A DNA stretch of 64,000 nt from NCBI GenBank assembly GCA_003023785.1, contig PXRS01000032.1, forward strand, positions 1 through 64,000, written 5' to 3'. The stretch is from Halobacteriales archaeon QS_5_68_33 (GTDB lineage Archaea > Halobacteriota > Halobacteria > Halobacteriales > Haloarculaceae). Positions 1 through 8,959 of the stretch are shown here, in pieces. Each line of letters starts with the position of its first letter. The first letter of the stretch is position 1. The position numbers were made by a program, and so were the translations under genes. The notes under the pieces are model-generated. The model searched no databases and was not told where the DNA came from. It saw nothing but the letters and a program-made list of their open reading frames with translations.

Positions 1-110
1 TCGAAGAAGGACCGTCTACCCCTGGCTTCCGCTTTACCATCAGCCCTGCCCAGCGAGAAGATCCTGACTTTGGCTTTCCGCTGCTCGCTACCGAAACCGA
101 AGACACGCCC

Positions 111-196
111 GATCGTACGGTCGGTTGTCAATCAGTTCCGGATTTCGTCGAACCGGTCGGCGAAATATCGGTACATCGGCACAACCGACCGTATCA
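111..196. repeat. Family-1 palindromic intergenic element, copy a
   Basis: An ~86-bp element with outer inverted-repeat arms. The left arm reads TACGGTCGGTTGT and the right arm ACAACCGACCGTATCA. The core holds an inner inverted repeat (GATTTCGTCG and CGGCGAAATATC). The last three bases on the plus strand, TCA at 194-196, are the TGA stop codon of the leftward gene that follows. Several close copies occur later in the window. Confidence 0.85.
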
Positions 197-1192
197 CGGT
201 TCACCGCCAGCCCGCGTGTGGAACGACGCACCGGACTTGAACTCGGTCAGTTCCTCGATGCGGCCTTCCAGTTCCTCGATCTCCTCGCGCAGTTCCTCGG
301 CCTCGTCGCCCTCGGCGGCGGCAAGCTGGTCTTTGAGCCCCTGGAGGCGAGTTTCCTTGTGTTCCTCGTCCACCTCGGCCTTGCGGACGTACTCGCTCCG
401 GTCGATGTCGTACACGTCGCTCTCGGAGAGTTCCGTCACGTCGAGTGCGTCGTCTACTTTGTCGCGATCCACGCCCGTCACACGCTCGCGGTCGATTCCG
501 ACCTCTTCGAGCGTCTCCAGCACCTCCTCGTCGTCCTTCAGCGAGCGGTTCCGGCGCGAGGTGCGCTGGACGGAGCCGAACGGCCCGCTCACCGGACGGT
601 CGTGGTGGAGCCGGTTCAGGAGCACGTCGGCTACGTCCTGGCGGAGGTCGTTGGCGTTGCGCTGTACGTCCGAGAGCAGGGTGTAGAGGTTCACCAGCGG
701 GCCCGTCTCCATCCCCTCCAATACCTCGGCTTCGTGGCGTTCGAGCGCGTCTACCAGCAACAGTGCGTCCGCATACACGTCCAAGTCCGGTTCGGTTCGT
801 TCCTCCGGTTCGACCTCAGCTTCGTCTCCCGAGTCGAGCAGCTGGCTGGTGGTCGGCCCCTCCTTTTCGACGATTACGCTCCGGTCTTCGTCGATCTCGA
901 ACCGCGGGTGAAGACTCAGCACCGCCGGATACGAGTCGGCGTCGGGTGGGAGTCGGTCGAGGTCGAAGCCACCCGGCTCGTCGGTGATACGCCGATAGAG
1001 GGTCTCGAACTGGTCGCGCTGGAGCGAGCGCGTCTCGTCGATGTCGCGGTCCGGAAACTCGACGATGACTCGTTGCTCCTGTACCTCGGAGACGCGAAAG
1101 CTGTCGTGTGACAGCGGCGTCATTAGCGTCGCACCCTCGGGCAGGTCGTCGAGTTCGTCCAGGAGCGTGTGCCACGAAACGCTGAAGGGCAT
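194..1192 (-). CDS. Haloarchaeal acidic coiled-coil protein, unknown function
   Basis: A 332-residue acidic protein that I do not recognise. The N-terminal ~110 residues look globular (begins MPFSVSWHTLLDELDDLPEG). The central part is charged and helical. Near the C-terminus, roughly residues 275-320, a Glu/Leu-rich heptad stretch (DQLAAAEGDEAEELREEIEE) predicts a coiled coil. No signal peptide or membrane segment is visible. The frame is open nine codons further upstream, but the ATG at 1192 is preferred because the extra residues look like non-coding translation. The TGA stop is formed by the end of palindromic element copy a. No operon partner is apparent. Function is unknown; a structural or DNA-associated role would be a guess. 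Confidence 0.75.
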   Translation of the reverse strand: MPFSVSWHTLLDELDDLPEGATLMTPLSHDSFRVSEVQEQRVIVEFPDRDIDETRSLQRDQFETLYRRITDEPGGFDLDRLPPDADSYPAVLSLHPRFEIDEDRSVIVEKEGPTTSQLLDSGDEAEVEPEERTEPDLDVYADALLLVDALERHEAEVLEGMETGPLVNLYTLLSDVQRNANDLRQDVADVLLNRLHHDRPVSGPFGSVQRTSRRNRSLKDDEEVLETLEEVGIDRERVTGVDRDKVDDALDVTELSESDVYDIDRSEYVRKAEVDEEHKETRLQGLKDQLAAAEGDEAEELREEIEELEGRIEELTEFKSGASFHTRAGGEP

Positions 1193-1358
1193 GGTTCGAC
1201 TGTCGAACGGTGGCAACAAAATCGTACGGGGTCGGGCCGACCCCGGCGGTGCTATCGGCGTCGTCCGCAGAGAACCGCAAGACAGCGTCTACTTCGAAGC
1301 AGACACGACTTCTCCGATTTCAGCACGCCGGGAATGCTCGCTCTCGCGCGGTCCGGAA

Positions 1359-1444
1359 TTATACTGCCGGCTGTAAGTCTGTCAAGAATTTCGCCGCTCC
1401 GGGCGGCGAATATCTTCACGAAGTTACAGCCGGCAGTATTATCA
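1359..1444. repeat. Family-2 palindromic intergenic element, copy a
   Basis: Arms ATACTGCCGGCTGTAA and TTACAGCCGGCAGTAT are perfect 16-base inverse complements. The core also contains an inner inverted repeat, TTCGCCGCTCC followed by GGGCGGCGAA. It lies between two leftward genes, about 8 bp from the TAG stop of the HalOD1 gene. A second copy is at 18803-18886. Confidence 0.85.
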
Positions 1445-1451
1445 AGTCCGC

Positions 1452-1856
1452 CTACCGCGACTCGTAGACGAATATCCACCCGTCTGCTCGCAGGGCGACT
1501 TTGTATCCGGTGTAGTGAAACGTCACCAGTCCTCCATCTTGCTGGTCTGTCCCCACTCCGGACGGATCGAAAAACGTGTCCTCGAGTGCCGCGGCGTCAA
1601 GCGACTCGTAGAGCGGGGGCATCTCCATGCTGTCGAGCGGGTCCGCGTCCTTGGCGTCCGCGATCGCCTCGACGAGCGCGGTCACGAGTTCGCCGTTGTT
1701 TTCACGCTCATAAGCGGTTTGATTGACCTGCACCCATTGGCTGGTATCTATCTCCGCCTGGGGTTCGCCCGCTGTCCAGTGGTCCGGCACGGCCTCGTCG
1801 TCAGGTTCGGCGGCATCCTCGGGCGTCGAGTCGCCGTTATTCGGATTCCTTGTCAT
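1452..1856 (-). CDS. HalOD1 output domain protein
   Basis: A 134-residue soluble acidic protein. Its second half matches the haloarchaeal HalOD1 output domain: a helical start (LVTALVEAIADAKDADPLD), then PLYESLDAAALEDTF, then a beta-hairpin ending in FHYTGYKVALRADGWIFVYE. HalOD1 domains occur alone or fused to sensory proteins and are thought to be signalling outputs. The biochemical activity is unknown. The start codon overlaps the stop of the upstream winged-helix gene (ATGA, 1853-1856), so the two are co-transcribed and translationally coupled. The N-terminal ~40 residues are low-complexity and acidic. Family assignment is fairly sure; role is inferred. Confidence 0.8.
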   Translation of the reverse strand: MTRNPNNGDSTPEDAAEPDDEAVPDHWTAGEPQAEIDTSQWVQVNQTAYERENNGELVTALVEAIADAKDADPLDSMEMPPLYESLDAAALEDTFFDPSGVGTDQQDGGLVTFHYTGYKVALRADGWIFVYESR

Positions 1857-2296
1857 CGCGTATCACGTGCGTGTGACTCCTGCCGAGAGTCGAGTTCCGC
1901 TCCGGCACCTTCGAGCACGGCCCGGACCTGCGCGGTGTTCACGGCCCGGACGATGACGTTCTCCGCTTCGTGATAGTCCACGATCCCAAGCGAGGCCAGT
2001 CGTGGGACATGCGAGTGGTACAGCGAGATGTGAACGTCACGCTGTTCCGCGGCAGTAACCTCGCTCGCCGGTTTGTCCAGTTCCCACGCCGCGATGTCGG
2101 CTGCCAAGTCAGACAGCGGGGCTTCGGTACTACCATTGACGAGCGCGTACAGCAGGTACCGACGGCGCGGATGGCCGAGCGCCACAAACACCTCGTCGAG
2201 TTCGAGGATCGGGTCCGGAGCCCCATCCGGATCACCCACGGTGTCCTTCGCTTCCGTAGGCTCATCAGTAGTCTTGTTCGGGTCTCCTTCCGTCAT
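1853..2296 (-). CDS. DUF7344-type winged-helix regulator
   Basis: A 147-residue protein with a winged-helix domain from about residue 30. It begins DEVFVALGHPRRRYLLYAL, continues with an acidic helix containing the haloarchaeal signature VHISLYHSHVPRLASLGIVD, and ends in the wing YHEAENVIVR. This is the pattern of haloarchaeal DUF7344 ArsR-like DNA-binding proteins. The ATG at 2296 is preferred over one at 2308 because a TATA-like TTAATA around 2325 then gives the 25-30 bp spacing of a leaderless haloarchaeal transcript. It overlaps the HalOD1 gene by four bases. The pair probably acts as a small regulatory module with unknown targets. Confidence 0.8.
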   Translation of the reverse strand: MTEGDPNKTTDEPTEAKDTVGDPDGAPDPILELDEVFVALGHPRRRYLLYALVNGSTEAPLSDLAADIAAWELDKPASEVTAAEQRDVHISLYHSHVPRLASLGIVDYHEAENVIVRAVNTAQVRAVLEGAGAELDSRQESHARDTR

Positions 2297-2377
2297 TGAC
2301 TCCCACATGAACGGTGAACGGTATTAACTCGCTCGGTCGAAACTATATCCGAGATACGGACGAGTTTCGTACCAACT

Positions 2378-2460
2378 CATACGGTCGGTTGTAAGTCATT
2401 TCCGGATTTCGTCGGACCGGTCGGCGAAATACCGGTAAAAAGTTACAATCGACCGTATCA
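2378..2460. repeat. Family-1 palindromic intergenic element, copy b
   Basis: A nearly perfect copy. The left arm is ATACGGTCGGTTGTAA and the right arm TTACAATCGACCGTAT. The inner repeat has TTCCGGATTTCGTCGG facing CGGCGAAATACCGGT. It lies beside the degenerate winged-helix remnant. Confidence 0.85.
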
Positions 2461-2465
2461 GTGTA

Positions 2466-2649
2466 TCGGGCTGTTTGACTCCGCGGGTCGTACTCGATGA
2501 GTCCGGCGTCGGCCAACCTGGGAAGCGTCGAACGGTGCAGAAAGACGGCAGTATCAGTCTCGTCTTTCTCCCGACGACATCGGCGATCTCTCCCAGTTCT
2601 GTCTCCCGGGGAACCGAGAAGTACCCCTTTTCGACGGCCATAATCAGTG
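2466..2649 (-). pseudogene. Remnant joining an HTH_10 fragment to a DUF7344 fragment
   Basis: Directly after the hemL stop, one leftward frame reads [20 protein letters not shown], the start of the Bat-type HTH_10 domain. After a frame change at about 2575 the next frame reads [20 protein letters not shown], which is the end of a DUF7344 winged helix. Neither piece has a complete domain or a credible start. The stretch is therefore debris of one or two regulator genes joined by deletion. A gene-sized parent would be 150 residues or more. Confidence is good that both motifs are real and moderate on their exact parentage. Confidence 0.55.
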
Positions 2650-3922
2650 CTACAGTGCTTTCTTGTACGCTTCCAGCGTCTCGTCGACGTCCTCTTCGGT
2701 GTGGGCGTAGGTGACGAACTGCGACTCGAGTCCGGCCCGCCTTGACGTCCGCGGCGTTCTTCGGGCAGTGACCGTACCGCGAGCAGGACTCGCGCTGCCG
2801 GCACCCGGCCTCGCAGCGGTCCTCGACGGTCTCGGGTGCCCCACGGGAGAACAGCACCTTGAACATGCCGTCGGTGCCGGCGACGGTGTACTCGGGAGCC
2901 TGGTCCGCGACGATGTCCGCGAGCCCGGAGCGCAGACGCTCGCCGAGGTCGTGGACGTGCTCGTGGACGTCGTGCTCGGCGGCGTACTTGAGCGATTCGA
3001 GGCCGGCGGCCATCGTGACCGGGTGGCCGGAGAACGTGCCGGCCTGGAACACGTCACCCGAGGGCGTGAACTGTTCGATGAGTTCCGCCGAACCGCCGAT
3101 GGCGCCGACCGGGAACCCGCCGCCGATGAGTTTGCCGAACGTCGTGACGTCGGGGTCGATGCCGAACTCCCCCTGGGCACACTGGAGGCCGCCCACGCGA
3201 AAGCCCGTGATGACCTCGTCGAAGACGAGGAGCGATCCGTGCTCGTCACAGAGGTCTTCGAGCGTCTCGTGGTAGCCCTCGACCGGCGCGACGATGCCCA
3301 CGTTCGCGAGGATCGGTTCGACGAGCACGCCTGCGACGTCGTCGCCGTGGTCCGCGAAGACGCGCTTGGCGGCGTCCGCGTCGTTGAACGGCACCGCGAT
3401 CGTGTGCTCGACGAACGAGTCGGGGATGCCCGGGCTGGAGGGCTCGACGTGCTCGTACTCGCCCTCGACGAGGGTGGTTTCCTGGGCGCCGTGATACCCG
3501 CCCTGCATGACGACGATCTTGTCCCGACCGGTGGCGGCGCGGGCGAGGCGGCAGGCCGAGACCGTCGCCTCCGTCCCGGAGTTGACGAAGCGGATCATCT
3601 CCACCGAGGGGACGTGTCGGGCGACGAACTCGGCGTGTTCGACCTCGATTTCGGTGGGCGCGCCGAACATCGGCCCCTCGCTGACGCGGGACTGGACGGC
3701 CGACCCCACGGGCTGGGGCAGGTCGTGGCCATAGAGGAGCGGGCCCAGCCCCATCACCCAGTCGATGTAGCGGTTGCCGTCGGCGTCGATGACGTAGCCG
3801 CCGTCGCCGCGCTCGACGAAGAAGGGGTAGGGCTCGACGGCGGCCCGCACGGCGGAGTTGACGCCGCCGGGCATGACCGACAGTGCGCGGTCGTACAGGT
3901 CGCGTGACTCGTCGTGGTTCAT
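2650..3922 (-). pseudogene. hemL: Glutamate-1-semialdehyde 2,1-aminomutase, frameshifted near the 3' end
   Basis: HemL converts glutamate-1-semialdehyde to 5-aminolevulinate in the C5 tetrapyrrole pathway, with PLP as cofactor. The N-terminal ~390 residues are intact: [41 protein letters not shown], and the PLP-lysine segment [16 protein letters not shown] Cys-rich insert ([19 protein letters not shown]) precedes NAADVKAG. The normal C-terminal tail [20 protein letters not shown] resumes in another frame at about 2730. Compared with the family, about 25 codons (the segment normally ending FLTANQ) are missing at the junction, and the deletion is not a multiple of three. Read literally, the frame runs past the tail into downstream sequence. 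Either hemL is inactivated or a local assembly error occurred. Confidence 0.85.
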
Positions 3923-4100
3923 ACCGGGCGTTTCACGCTCGCCCGCCAAATGAGTACCGAGGTTCGCCGCCCCTATCGCCCGCCGGACCGTCGACGCGGT
4001 CACGGTCGTCACGCCCCACACCGGGCGGTGGCCCGAGGACACCTCCTCGGCACGGAGGTGGGTCGGAAGCCTTGTAACCCGCCGCCACGGTGTTCCGGCA

Positions 4101-5441
4101 ATGAGCCACCCATCGCCGGCGGTCCGACGCGTCTCGGACTGGGATAACGACCGGTTGGCGGCGCTGGCCGACGAGCACGGCACGCCGCTGTACGTCCTCG
4201 ACACCGACCGGGTACGGGCGAACTACGAGCGGTTCGCAGGCGCTTTCGAGGAGGCCCACGTCATGTACGCCGCTAAGGCCCACACCGGCGGGGCGGTGCT
4301 GGAGACGCTGCTGGACGCGGGCGCCGACATCGAGTGTGCGGCACGCGGCGAACTGGAGCGGGCCGTTGCCGCGGGGGCTGACCCCGACACGCTCCAGTAC
4401 ACGGCGGTCAACCCGCCCGACGCCGACCTGGACTACGCGGTCGAACTGGGCGTCGAGTACCCCGGGTTCACCGTCACGGGGGGCGCCCGGGACACGTTCG
4501 ACCGCCTCGAAGCGCGCGGCTACGACGGCCGGGTGGCCGTCCGCGTCAACCCCGGGATCGGGACGGGCCACCACGAGAAGGTCGCGACCGGCAAGGACGC
4601 CAAGTTCGGCATCCCCTACGAGGAGGTGCCCGCCCTCGCCGCCGAGCTGCGCGAGCGGTTCGACCTCGTCGGCCTGCACGCCCACGTGGGTAGCGGCGTC
4701 CTCCACGAGGACCTGGACGACCACTGTCGAGCCATCGCGACGGTGGCCGACCTCGCCCGCGAGGTGGGGGACGCCGACCTGGAGTTCGTCGACTTCGGCG
4801 GCGGGTTCGGCGTCCCCTACCGCCCCGAGGAGCAGCCGCTCGATATGGACGTAGCAGCCGAGCGAGTCCGGGAGGCTGTGGGCGAACTGGCGGCGACGGT
4901 CAAACTCGAACCCGGCCGGTACGTCGTCGCCGACGCCGAGGTGATCGTGACCCGCGTAAACACGGTCAAGGAGACGCCCGAGACGACCGTCGTGGGCGTG
5001 GACGCCTCGCTGGCGACGCTCGTTCGGCCGGCGATGTTCGACGCCTACCACCCCATCGCGAACGTCACGGCGCCCGACCGCGAGGTCGAACCCGTCTCGG
5101 TGGGCGGACCCTGCTGTACGAGCGCGGACGTCTTCTGTACCGACCGGCCGCTCCCGCGCCCGGCGCGCGAGGACCTGCTGGCCATCGGCAACGCGGGCGC
5201 CTACGGGTACGAACTGGCGAGTCACTTCCACTCCCAGCCCCGCCCGGCCGAGGTCGCGGTCTCGGGCGCGGAGGCCCGCGTCGTCCGGCGGCGCGAGACG
5301 ATGGCCGGCGTGACGCGAGTCGAACGGAAAGCACCCGGGACCACGGAGCAGGCCGACGACGGGGTGCCCCGCGAGGTCGCCGGGGACGACCGCCTCGGCG
5401 ACAGCAGGGGCGCGAGCGGGACCGAGGGCGAACCCGAATGA
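4101..5441 (+). CDS. lysA: Diaminopimelate decarboxylase
   Basis: Catalyses the last step of lysine synthesis, decarboxylating meso-diaminopimelate with PLP. The 446-residue protein has the fold-III decarboxylase pattern. The PLP lysine is in YAAKAHTGG (Lys59). It also shows HAHVGSG (~195), the phosphate-binding FGGGFGVPY (~235), [10 protein letters not shown] (~275) and the active-site Cys region [11 protein letters not shown] (~335). The family's usual length is about 420; the extra ~30 residues are a charged C-terminal tail. The next gene, dapE, starts within the stop codon (ATGA, 5438-5441), so the two form a lysine-biosynthesis operon. It is transcribed divergently from hemL. Identification is secure. 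Confidence 0.95.
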   Translation: MSHPSPAVRRVSDWDNDRLAALADEHGTPLYVLDTDRVRANYERFAGAFEEAHVMYAAKAHTGGAVLETLLDAGADIECAARGELERAVAAGADPDTLQYTAVNPPDADLDYAVELGVEYPGFTVTGGARDTFDRLEARGYDGRVAVRVNPGIGTGHHEKVATGKDAKFGIPYEEVPALAAELRERFDLVGLHAHVGSGVLHEDLDDHCRAIATVADLAREVGDADLEFVDFGGGFGVPYRPEEQPLDMDVAAERVREAVGELAATVKLEPGRYVVADAEVIVTRVNTVKETPETTVVGVDASLATLVRPAMFDAYHPIANVTAPDREVEPVSVGGPCCTSADVFCTDRPLPRPAREDLLAIGNAGAYGYELASHFHSQPRPAEVAVSGAEARVVRRRETMAGVTRVERKAPGTTEQADDGVPREVAGDDRLGDSRGASGTEGEPE

Positions 5442-6622
5442 GCGTCGACTTCGACCCCCTCGCGTTCCACGAGCAGGCGGTCGGCACCCCCTCACACGAG
5501 TCCGTCGGCGAGATGCGCGCCCTGCTCGTCGAGACGCTCGAGGAGGCGGGCGCCGATCCCGCGGTCGACGCGGCGGGCAACACGCTGGCGACCCGGACCG
5601 CCGACGGCCACGGGGACCCGGACGCGCTACAGGGCGGGACCGTCCCCGTCGAGGGAGCCCACCTCGTGTTGAACACGCACGTCGACACCGTTCCGCCCCA
5701 CGTCCCGTTCGCCGAGCGCGAGGGCGGCGAAATCGTGGAGGGGCGGGGCGCATGCGACGCGAAAGGGCCGCTCGCGGCGCTGGTCGACGCGTTCCTGCGG
5801 GCCGACGTGTCGGAGGGGCGCCTGACGCTCGCGGTAACCCCCGACGAGGAGGCGAACCAGACCGGCGCGGCCCACCTCGCGGGGACGCTCGACGCCGACG
5901 GCTTTCTGGTTGGTGAACCCACGGATCTCGACGTCTGTACCGCGGCGCGGGGACAGTTCGAGGGATCGGTCACCGTGCAGGGGACGAGCGCCCACGCCGC
6001 GACGCCCGGCGAGGGGGACAACGCGGTCCGGGCGCTCGCGCCGCTCTTGCAGGCGATGGAGACCTACGACGAGAGCGAGGGGCGGAGCGCCTCGGAGGCA
6101 CCGAGCGGGGAGCAGCGCGACCCGCGAGGGCGCGGTCCCGGCGAACACGAGTCGCTCGGCCGACCGACGCTCACCCCGACGCTCGTCGAGGGTGGCGAGG
6201 CCCCCAACCAGGTGCCCGCGGAGGCGCGGATCACGTTCGACCGGCGGTCGGTACCGCCCGAGCGCGTCCACGAGTTCCGCGCCGCCCTCGAAGAGCACCT
6301 CTCGGAGTGGGTGCCCTCGTCGATGGGCCTGCGCGTCGACCTCGAAGGGCGGGAGGCGCCCTACTTGGAGGCGTTCGCGACCGACCCGGAGGACCCGCTG
6401 GTCCGGGCGCTGGCCGACGCGTCCGGGGGTGCGGTCCGCTCGTTCGGCGCCGCGACGGAGGCCTCGCTGTTCGCCGGTCACGCCCCGACGGTCGTGTTCG
6501 GCCCGGGCGTACTGGCCGACGACCAGGGGGCCGTCGCCCACAGCGACCGCGAGTACGTCCGCCGGGCCGACGTCGCGGCCGCGGCCGACGCTGTGCGCGC
6601 GACGGTCGACGAGTTGCTGTAG
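5438..6622 (+). CDS. dapE: M20 family succinyl-diaminopimelate desuccinylase
   Basis: A 394-residue M20 metallopeptidase. The metal-binding and catalytic motifs are present in order: NTHVDTVPPH (~75), GRGACDAKGPLAAL (~105), the Glu-Glu pair in TPDEEANQTGA (~135), GEPTDLD (~158) and the C-terminal AHSDREYV (~370). A dimerisation or lid domain lies at about residues 175-290 and contains a charged insertion around 210-235. The overlap with lysA supports a role in releasing LL-diaminopimelate from its succinylated form. Related M20 enzymes such as acetylornithine deacetylase or LysK cannot be excluded by sequence alone, but the context favours DapE. Confidence 0.85.
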   Translation: MSVDFDPLAFHEQAVGTPSHESVGEMRALLVETLEEAGADPAVDAAGNTLATRTADGHGDPDALQGGTVPVEGAHLVLNTHVDTVPPHVPFAEREGGEIVEGRGACDAKGPLAALVDAFLRADVSEGRLTLAVTPDEEANQTGAAHLAGTLDADGFLVGEPTDLDVCTAARGQFEGSVTVQGTSAHAATPGEGDNAVRALAPLLQAMETYDESEGRSASEAPSGEQRDPRGRGPGEHESLGRPTLTPTLVEGGEAPNQVPAEARITFDRRSVPPERVHEFRAALEEHLSEWVPSSMGLRVDLEGREAPYLEAFATDPEDPLVRALADASGGAVRSFGAATEASLFAGHAPTVVFGPGVLADDQGAVAHSDREYVRRADVAAAADAVRATVDELL

Positions 6623-6745
6623 TCACCCGGTCAGCGGGAGGGCGATGCCGAAGCCTGTTCGACCGCCCGCTGGCATAGATCGTCCGAGTTCGCCGGCACG
6701 CGCGACCCGGAACGTATAAACGGTTCAGCGGACTACCGGAGTGCA

Positions 6746-6994
6746 ATGCAGGGAGTCATCACCGAACCGGTCGCGGAACTGCTCGTCCTCCTCCTCTATG
6801 CCGGCCTCGCGGTCGTCCTGACCGTCCTCGGCGCGCTCGCGGAACTGGCGAGCCTCGAAACGATAACGTCCGGGCAGTCGTTTTTCGGGCTCTGGGAGGT
6901 CGCCCTCGGGGCGTTGCTCCTGTACGCGGCGTACAACGTCGTAACCGAACTCGTCATGCCTGAACTGCGCGGCGAGCGCGAGCCGGACGACTGA
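6746..6994 (+). CDS. Small two-helix membrane protein
   Basis: An 82-residue protein with two predicted membrane helices, about residues 9-31 (LLVLLLYAGLAVVLTVLGAL) and 47-68 (LWEVALGALLLYAAYNVVTE), and a short acidic cytoplasmic tail. The sequence between dapE and this gene contains ACGTATAAAC, a plausible TATA element about 30 bp upstream of the ATG. No enzymatic motif is visible. It resembles small uncharacterised haloarchaeal membrane proteins. Function is unknown. Confidence 0.7.
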   Translation: MQGVITEPVAELLVLLLYAGLAVVLTVLGALAELASLETITSGQSFFGLWEVALGALLLYAAYNVVTELVMPELRGEREPDD

Positions 6995-7014
6995 CCGGGC
7001 CGTTTTTTGGCCGT

Positions 7015-8337
7015 TCAGTCTCCCGGCGTCGGTGCCGGTTCCGCGGTCTCCAGCGTGTCCTCGACCTGCGAGTAGGTGAGCACGAGCGCCAGCACGGCGA
7101 GGACGGCCCCGAAGGTGAACGGCGCGGCGAAGCCGCCGACGTTGAACAGCACGCCCGAGGCGAGCGGGCCGAGGGCGACGCCGAGCCCGAACGCCATCGT
7201 CAGCACGGACAACGTGGTGCCCGACCCCCTGTCGCCCGCGAGGTCGCCGGCCAGCGCGAGAGCGGGTGCGAACACGCAGGCGACGGCGACGCCCTGGAAG
7301 AAGCGGGCGGCGAGCATCGCGGCCGGCGTCGTGACGACGCCCTGTGCGAACACCGACGGGACGAGAACGAGAAAGCCGACGAGGATGAACGGCCGGCGGC
7401 CGTACCGGTCGCTGGCCCGGCCGACGGGCACCTGGAAGACGACGTTGGCGATGACGACGGCCGCAAACTGCACCGAGAACAGGAACGTCGACTCGTCGAG
7501 GCGGGCGCGGACGGGGCCTTCGAGCGTGGCGAACAGGGCGATGGTCGTCGCCATGAAGAAGGTACCGACCCCGAGGACGAACACCGGGTCGAAACCGTTA
7601 CCATCGCGGTTGAGGACGGCGATAGAGAGGTCCTTCGAGGCGGCCTCGGCGACGCGGGGCGGGTCGTCGATGAAGACGACGACGAGGACGAAACTGACGA
7701 GCGCGCCCAGCACCGCGACGGCGAAGGCGGCGACGAATCCGGAGTACTCGACGCCGGCCAGGGGGCCGAGCCACGACGGGAGCGCGTAGGCGACGACGTC
7801 CTGGCCGCCGATCCCGCCCGTGATGACGACGCCGGCGACGATCGGGCCGAAGCCGAAGCCCACGAGTCGAAAGGTGTTGAACACGCCGAAGTTGCCGCCG
7901 CGCTCGCGGTCGGAGACGGCGTAGTCGTTGACGAGCGCGACCGTCGCGGGGACGGTGAAGGCCGCGCCGACCCCCTGGAGGGCCCGGGCACCCAGCACCG
8001 CCCAGTAGCTCCCGACGAACGGGTAGACGGCGCTCCCGACGGCGAAGATGCCAAGCCCGACGAGGACGAACACCCGCCGGCGCCCGGTGCGGTCCGAGAG
8101 GCGGCCGGTGAACGGCTGGCCGAAGCTGTTGAGGAGGCCGAACAGCGAGAGAACGAGCCCGATGAGCGTCTCCTCGCGGAGGACGAATCCGGCGAACTCG
8201 ACCCCGGCGATGCCGGCGAGCGAAACCTGCCCGCTGGCGATGTACAGCGGGAGGACGATCACCAGAAAGGAGTTGCCCAGCGCGTCGGCCATCCGGGCCA
8301 TTCCGAGGGTCAGCACGCGCGTGTCGGTGTCCAGCAC
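7015..8337 (-). CDS. MFS transporter
   Basis: A 440-residue polytopic membrane protein, the normal size of a 12-helix major facilitator. Helix 1 starts at LGNSFLVIVLPLYIAS. The loop 2-3 signature is visible as QPFTGRLSDRTGRRRVFVLV, and its counterpart in the second half is VPVGRASDRYGRRPFILVGF. The middle loop (~residue 215-245) is charged. The GTG at 8337 is chosen because the ~25 residues upstream to the first in-frame ATG do not look coding. The substrate cannot be inferred; the closest general pattern is the drug/multidrug-type MFS of haloarchaea. It is convergent with the small membrane protein gene. Confidence 0.88.
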   Translation of the reverse strand: MLDTDTRVLTLGMARMADALGNSFLVIVLPLYIASGQVSLAGIAGVEFAGFVLREETLIGLVLSLFGLLNSFGQPFTGRLSDRTGRRRVFVLVGLGIFAVGSAVYPFVGSYWAVLGARALQGVGAAFTVPATVALVNDYAVSDRERGGNFGVFNTFRLVGFGFGPIVAGVVITGGIGGQDVVAYALPSWLGPLAGVEYSGFVAAFAVAVLGALVSFVLVVVFIDDPPRVAEAASKDLSIAVLNRDGNGFDPVFVLGVGTFFMATTIALFATLEGPVRARLDESTFLFSVQFAAVVIANVVFQVPVGRASDRYGRRPFILVGFLVLVPSVFAQGVVTTPAAMLAARFFQGVAVACVFAPALALAGDLAGDRGSGTTLSVLTMAFGLGVALGPLASGVLFNVGGFAAPFTFGAVLAVLALVLTYSQVEDTLETAEPAPTPGD

Positions 8338-8714
8338 TGCCTCCGGCTTGTGACTCGGGCCGCATAGGTCCCGCGTTCCGGCGCTGTCCGTGTGGAGGGC
8401 GCGACGACGCACCTCCCGGCTTGCCGGTCACTCCCGGTCGAGATGTGCCATCGGCGAGCGCGTCGCCCGGTCGCCGTCCGGCCGTCGTCCGGTCGGTGAA
8501 CGCGCGTGTGAACTGGTCGCACGGGCTGAAAACCGCATCGGTGCCACGGGGGTCGCGGTTGCTGTTGACCAGTATCTCATAGAAGTCCTCACAGGAACGG
8601 AAACAACCGTTCAAATCGATACTATAGAGGAACGAGGTACCACCTCAGTTGATCACCTATCGGTTATCAGGTAGATACAGCGTGCAAGACTCAGAGGGCG
8701 AGTTCAACAAAGCC
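8338..8714. other. Gene-free interval between the MFS and HicA genes
   Basis: 377 bp. Short frames occur on both strands but none has a credible start, domain or codon pattern. The part from about 8560 to 8710 is noticeably richer in A+T than its surroundings. It may hold the 3' end of the HicBA transcript and the promoter for the MFS gene. No repeat family of this window is present. Confidence 0.5.
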
Positions 8715-8957
8715 TCAGAGAATGTCATCGATCCAGTCACACCACCGCTGGAAGTCCTCAGCGCCACACTGGTCGGCGATGTTCCGGAGCGTGTCGCCGC
8801 TGATTTCGTTGCCCATCGGGATTGTGACGTTTCGGACTTCGCTGGTCTCTGGATGGACGTACCGGAGTTTGAGATGGCTGCCAGCTCGGTCAACTGGCTG
8901 GTATCCCATTTCAGTAAGCGCGTTCACGAGTTCCCGAGATGAATACGGGGCGGGCAC
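8715..8957 (-). CDS. hicA: HicA-type mRNA interferase toxin
   Basis: An 80-residue protein of the HicA/YcfA-like family with a double-stranded-RNA-binding fold. It shows the pattern ELVNALTEMGYQPVDRAGSH, where the His of GSHLKLR is the catalytic residue in characterised HicA toxins. A second strand, VTIPMGNEISGDTLRNIAD, matches the conserved P-x-H/N-E-I-x-x-G-T/D-L-R-x-I-x region. It starts two bases after the HicB stop, giving a hicB-hicA operon with antitoxin first. The toxin would cleave mRNA when antitoxin is degraded. The family call is confident; activity here is inferred. Confidence 0.88.
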   Translation of the reverse strand: MPAPYSSRELVNALTEMGYQPVDRAGSHLKLRYVHPETSEVRNVTIPMGNEISGDTLRNIADQCGAEDFQRWCDWIDDIL

Positions 8958-8959
8958 AG

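Noticed and set aside
3-110. Partial reading frame at the left edge
   Set aside because: The frame is open from the window edge into element copy a, but only ~36 codons precede the repeat and no family is recognisable.
3933-5753. A 606-codon minus-strand frame opposite lysA
   Set aside because: The plus strand encodes a complete diaminopimelate decarboxylase; the opposite frame is Arg/Gly/Pro-rich noise.
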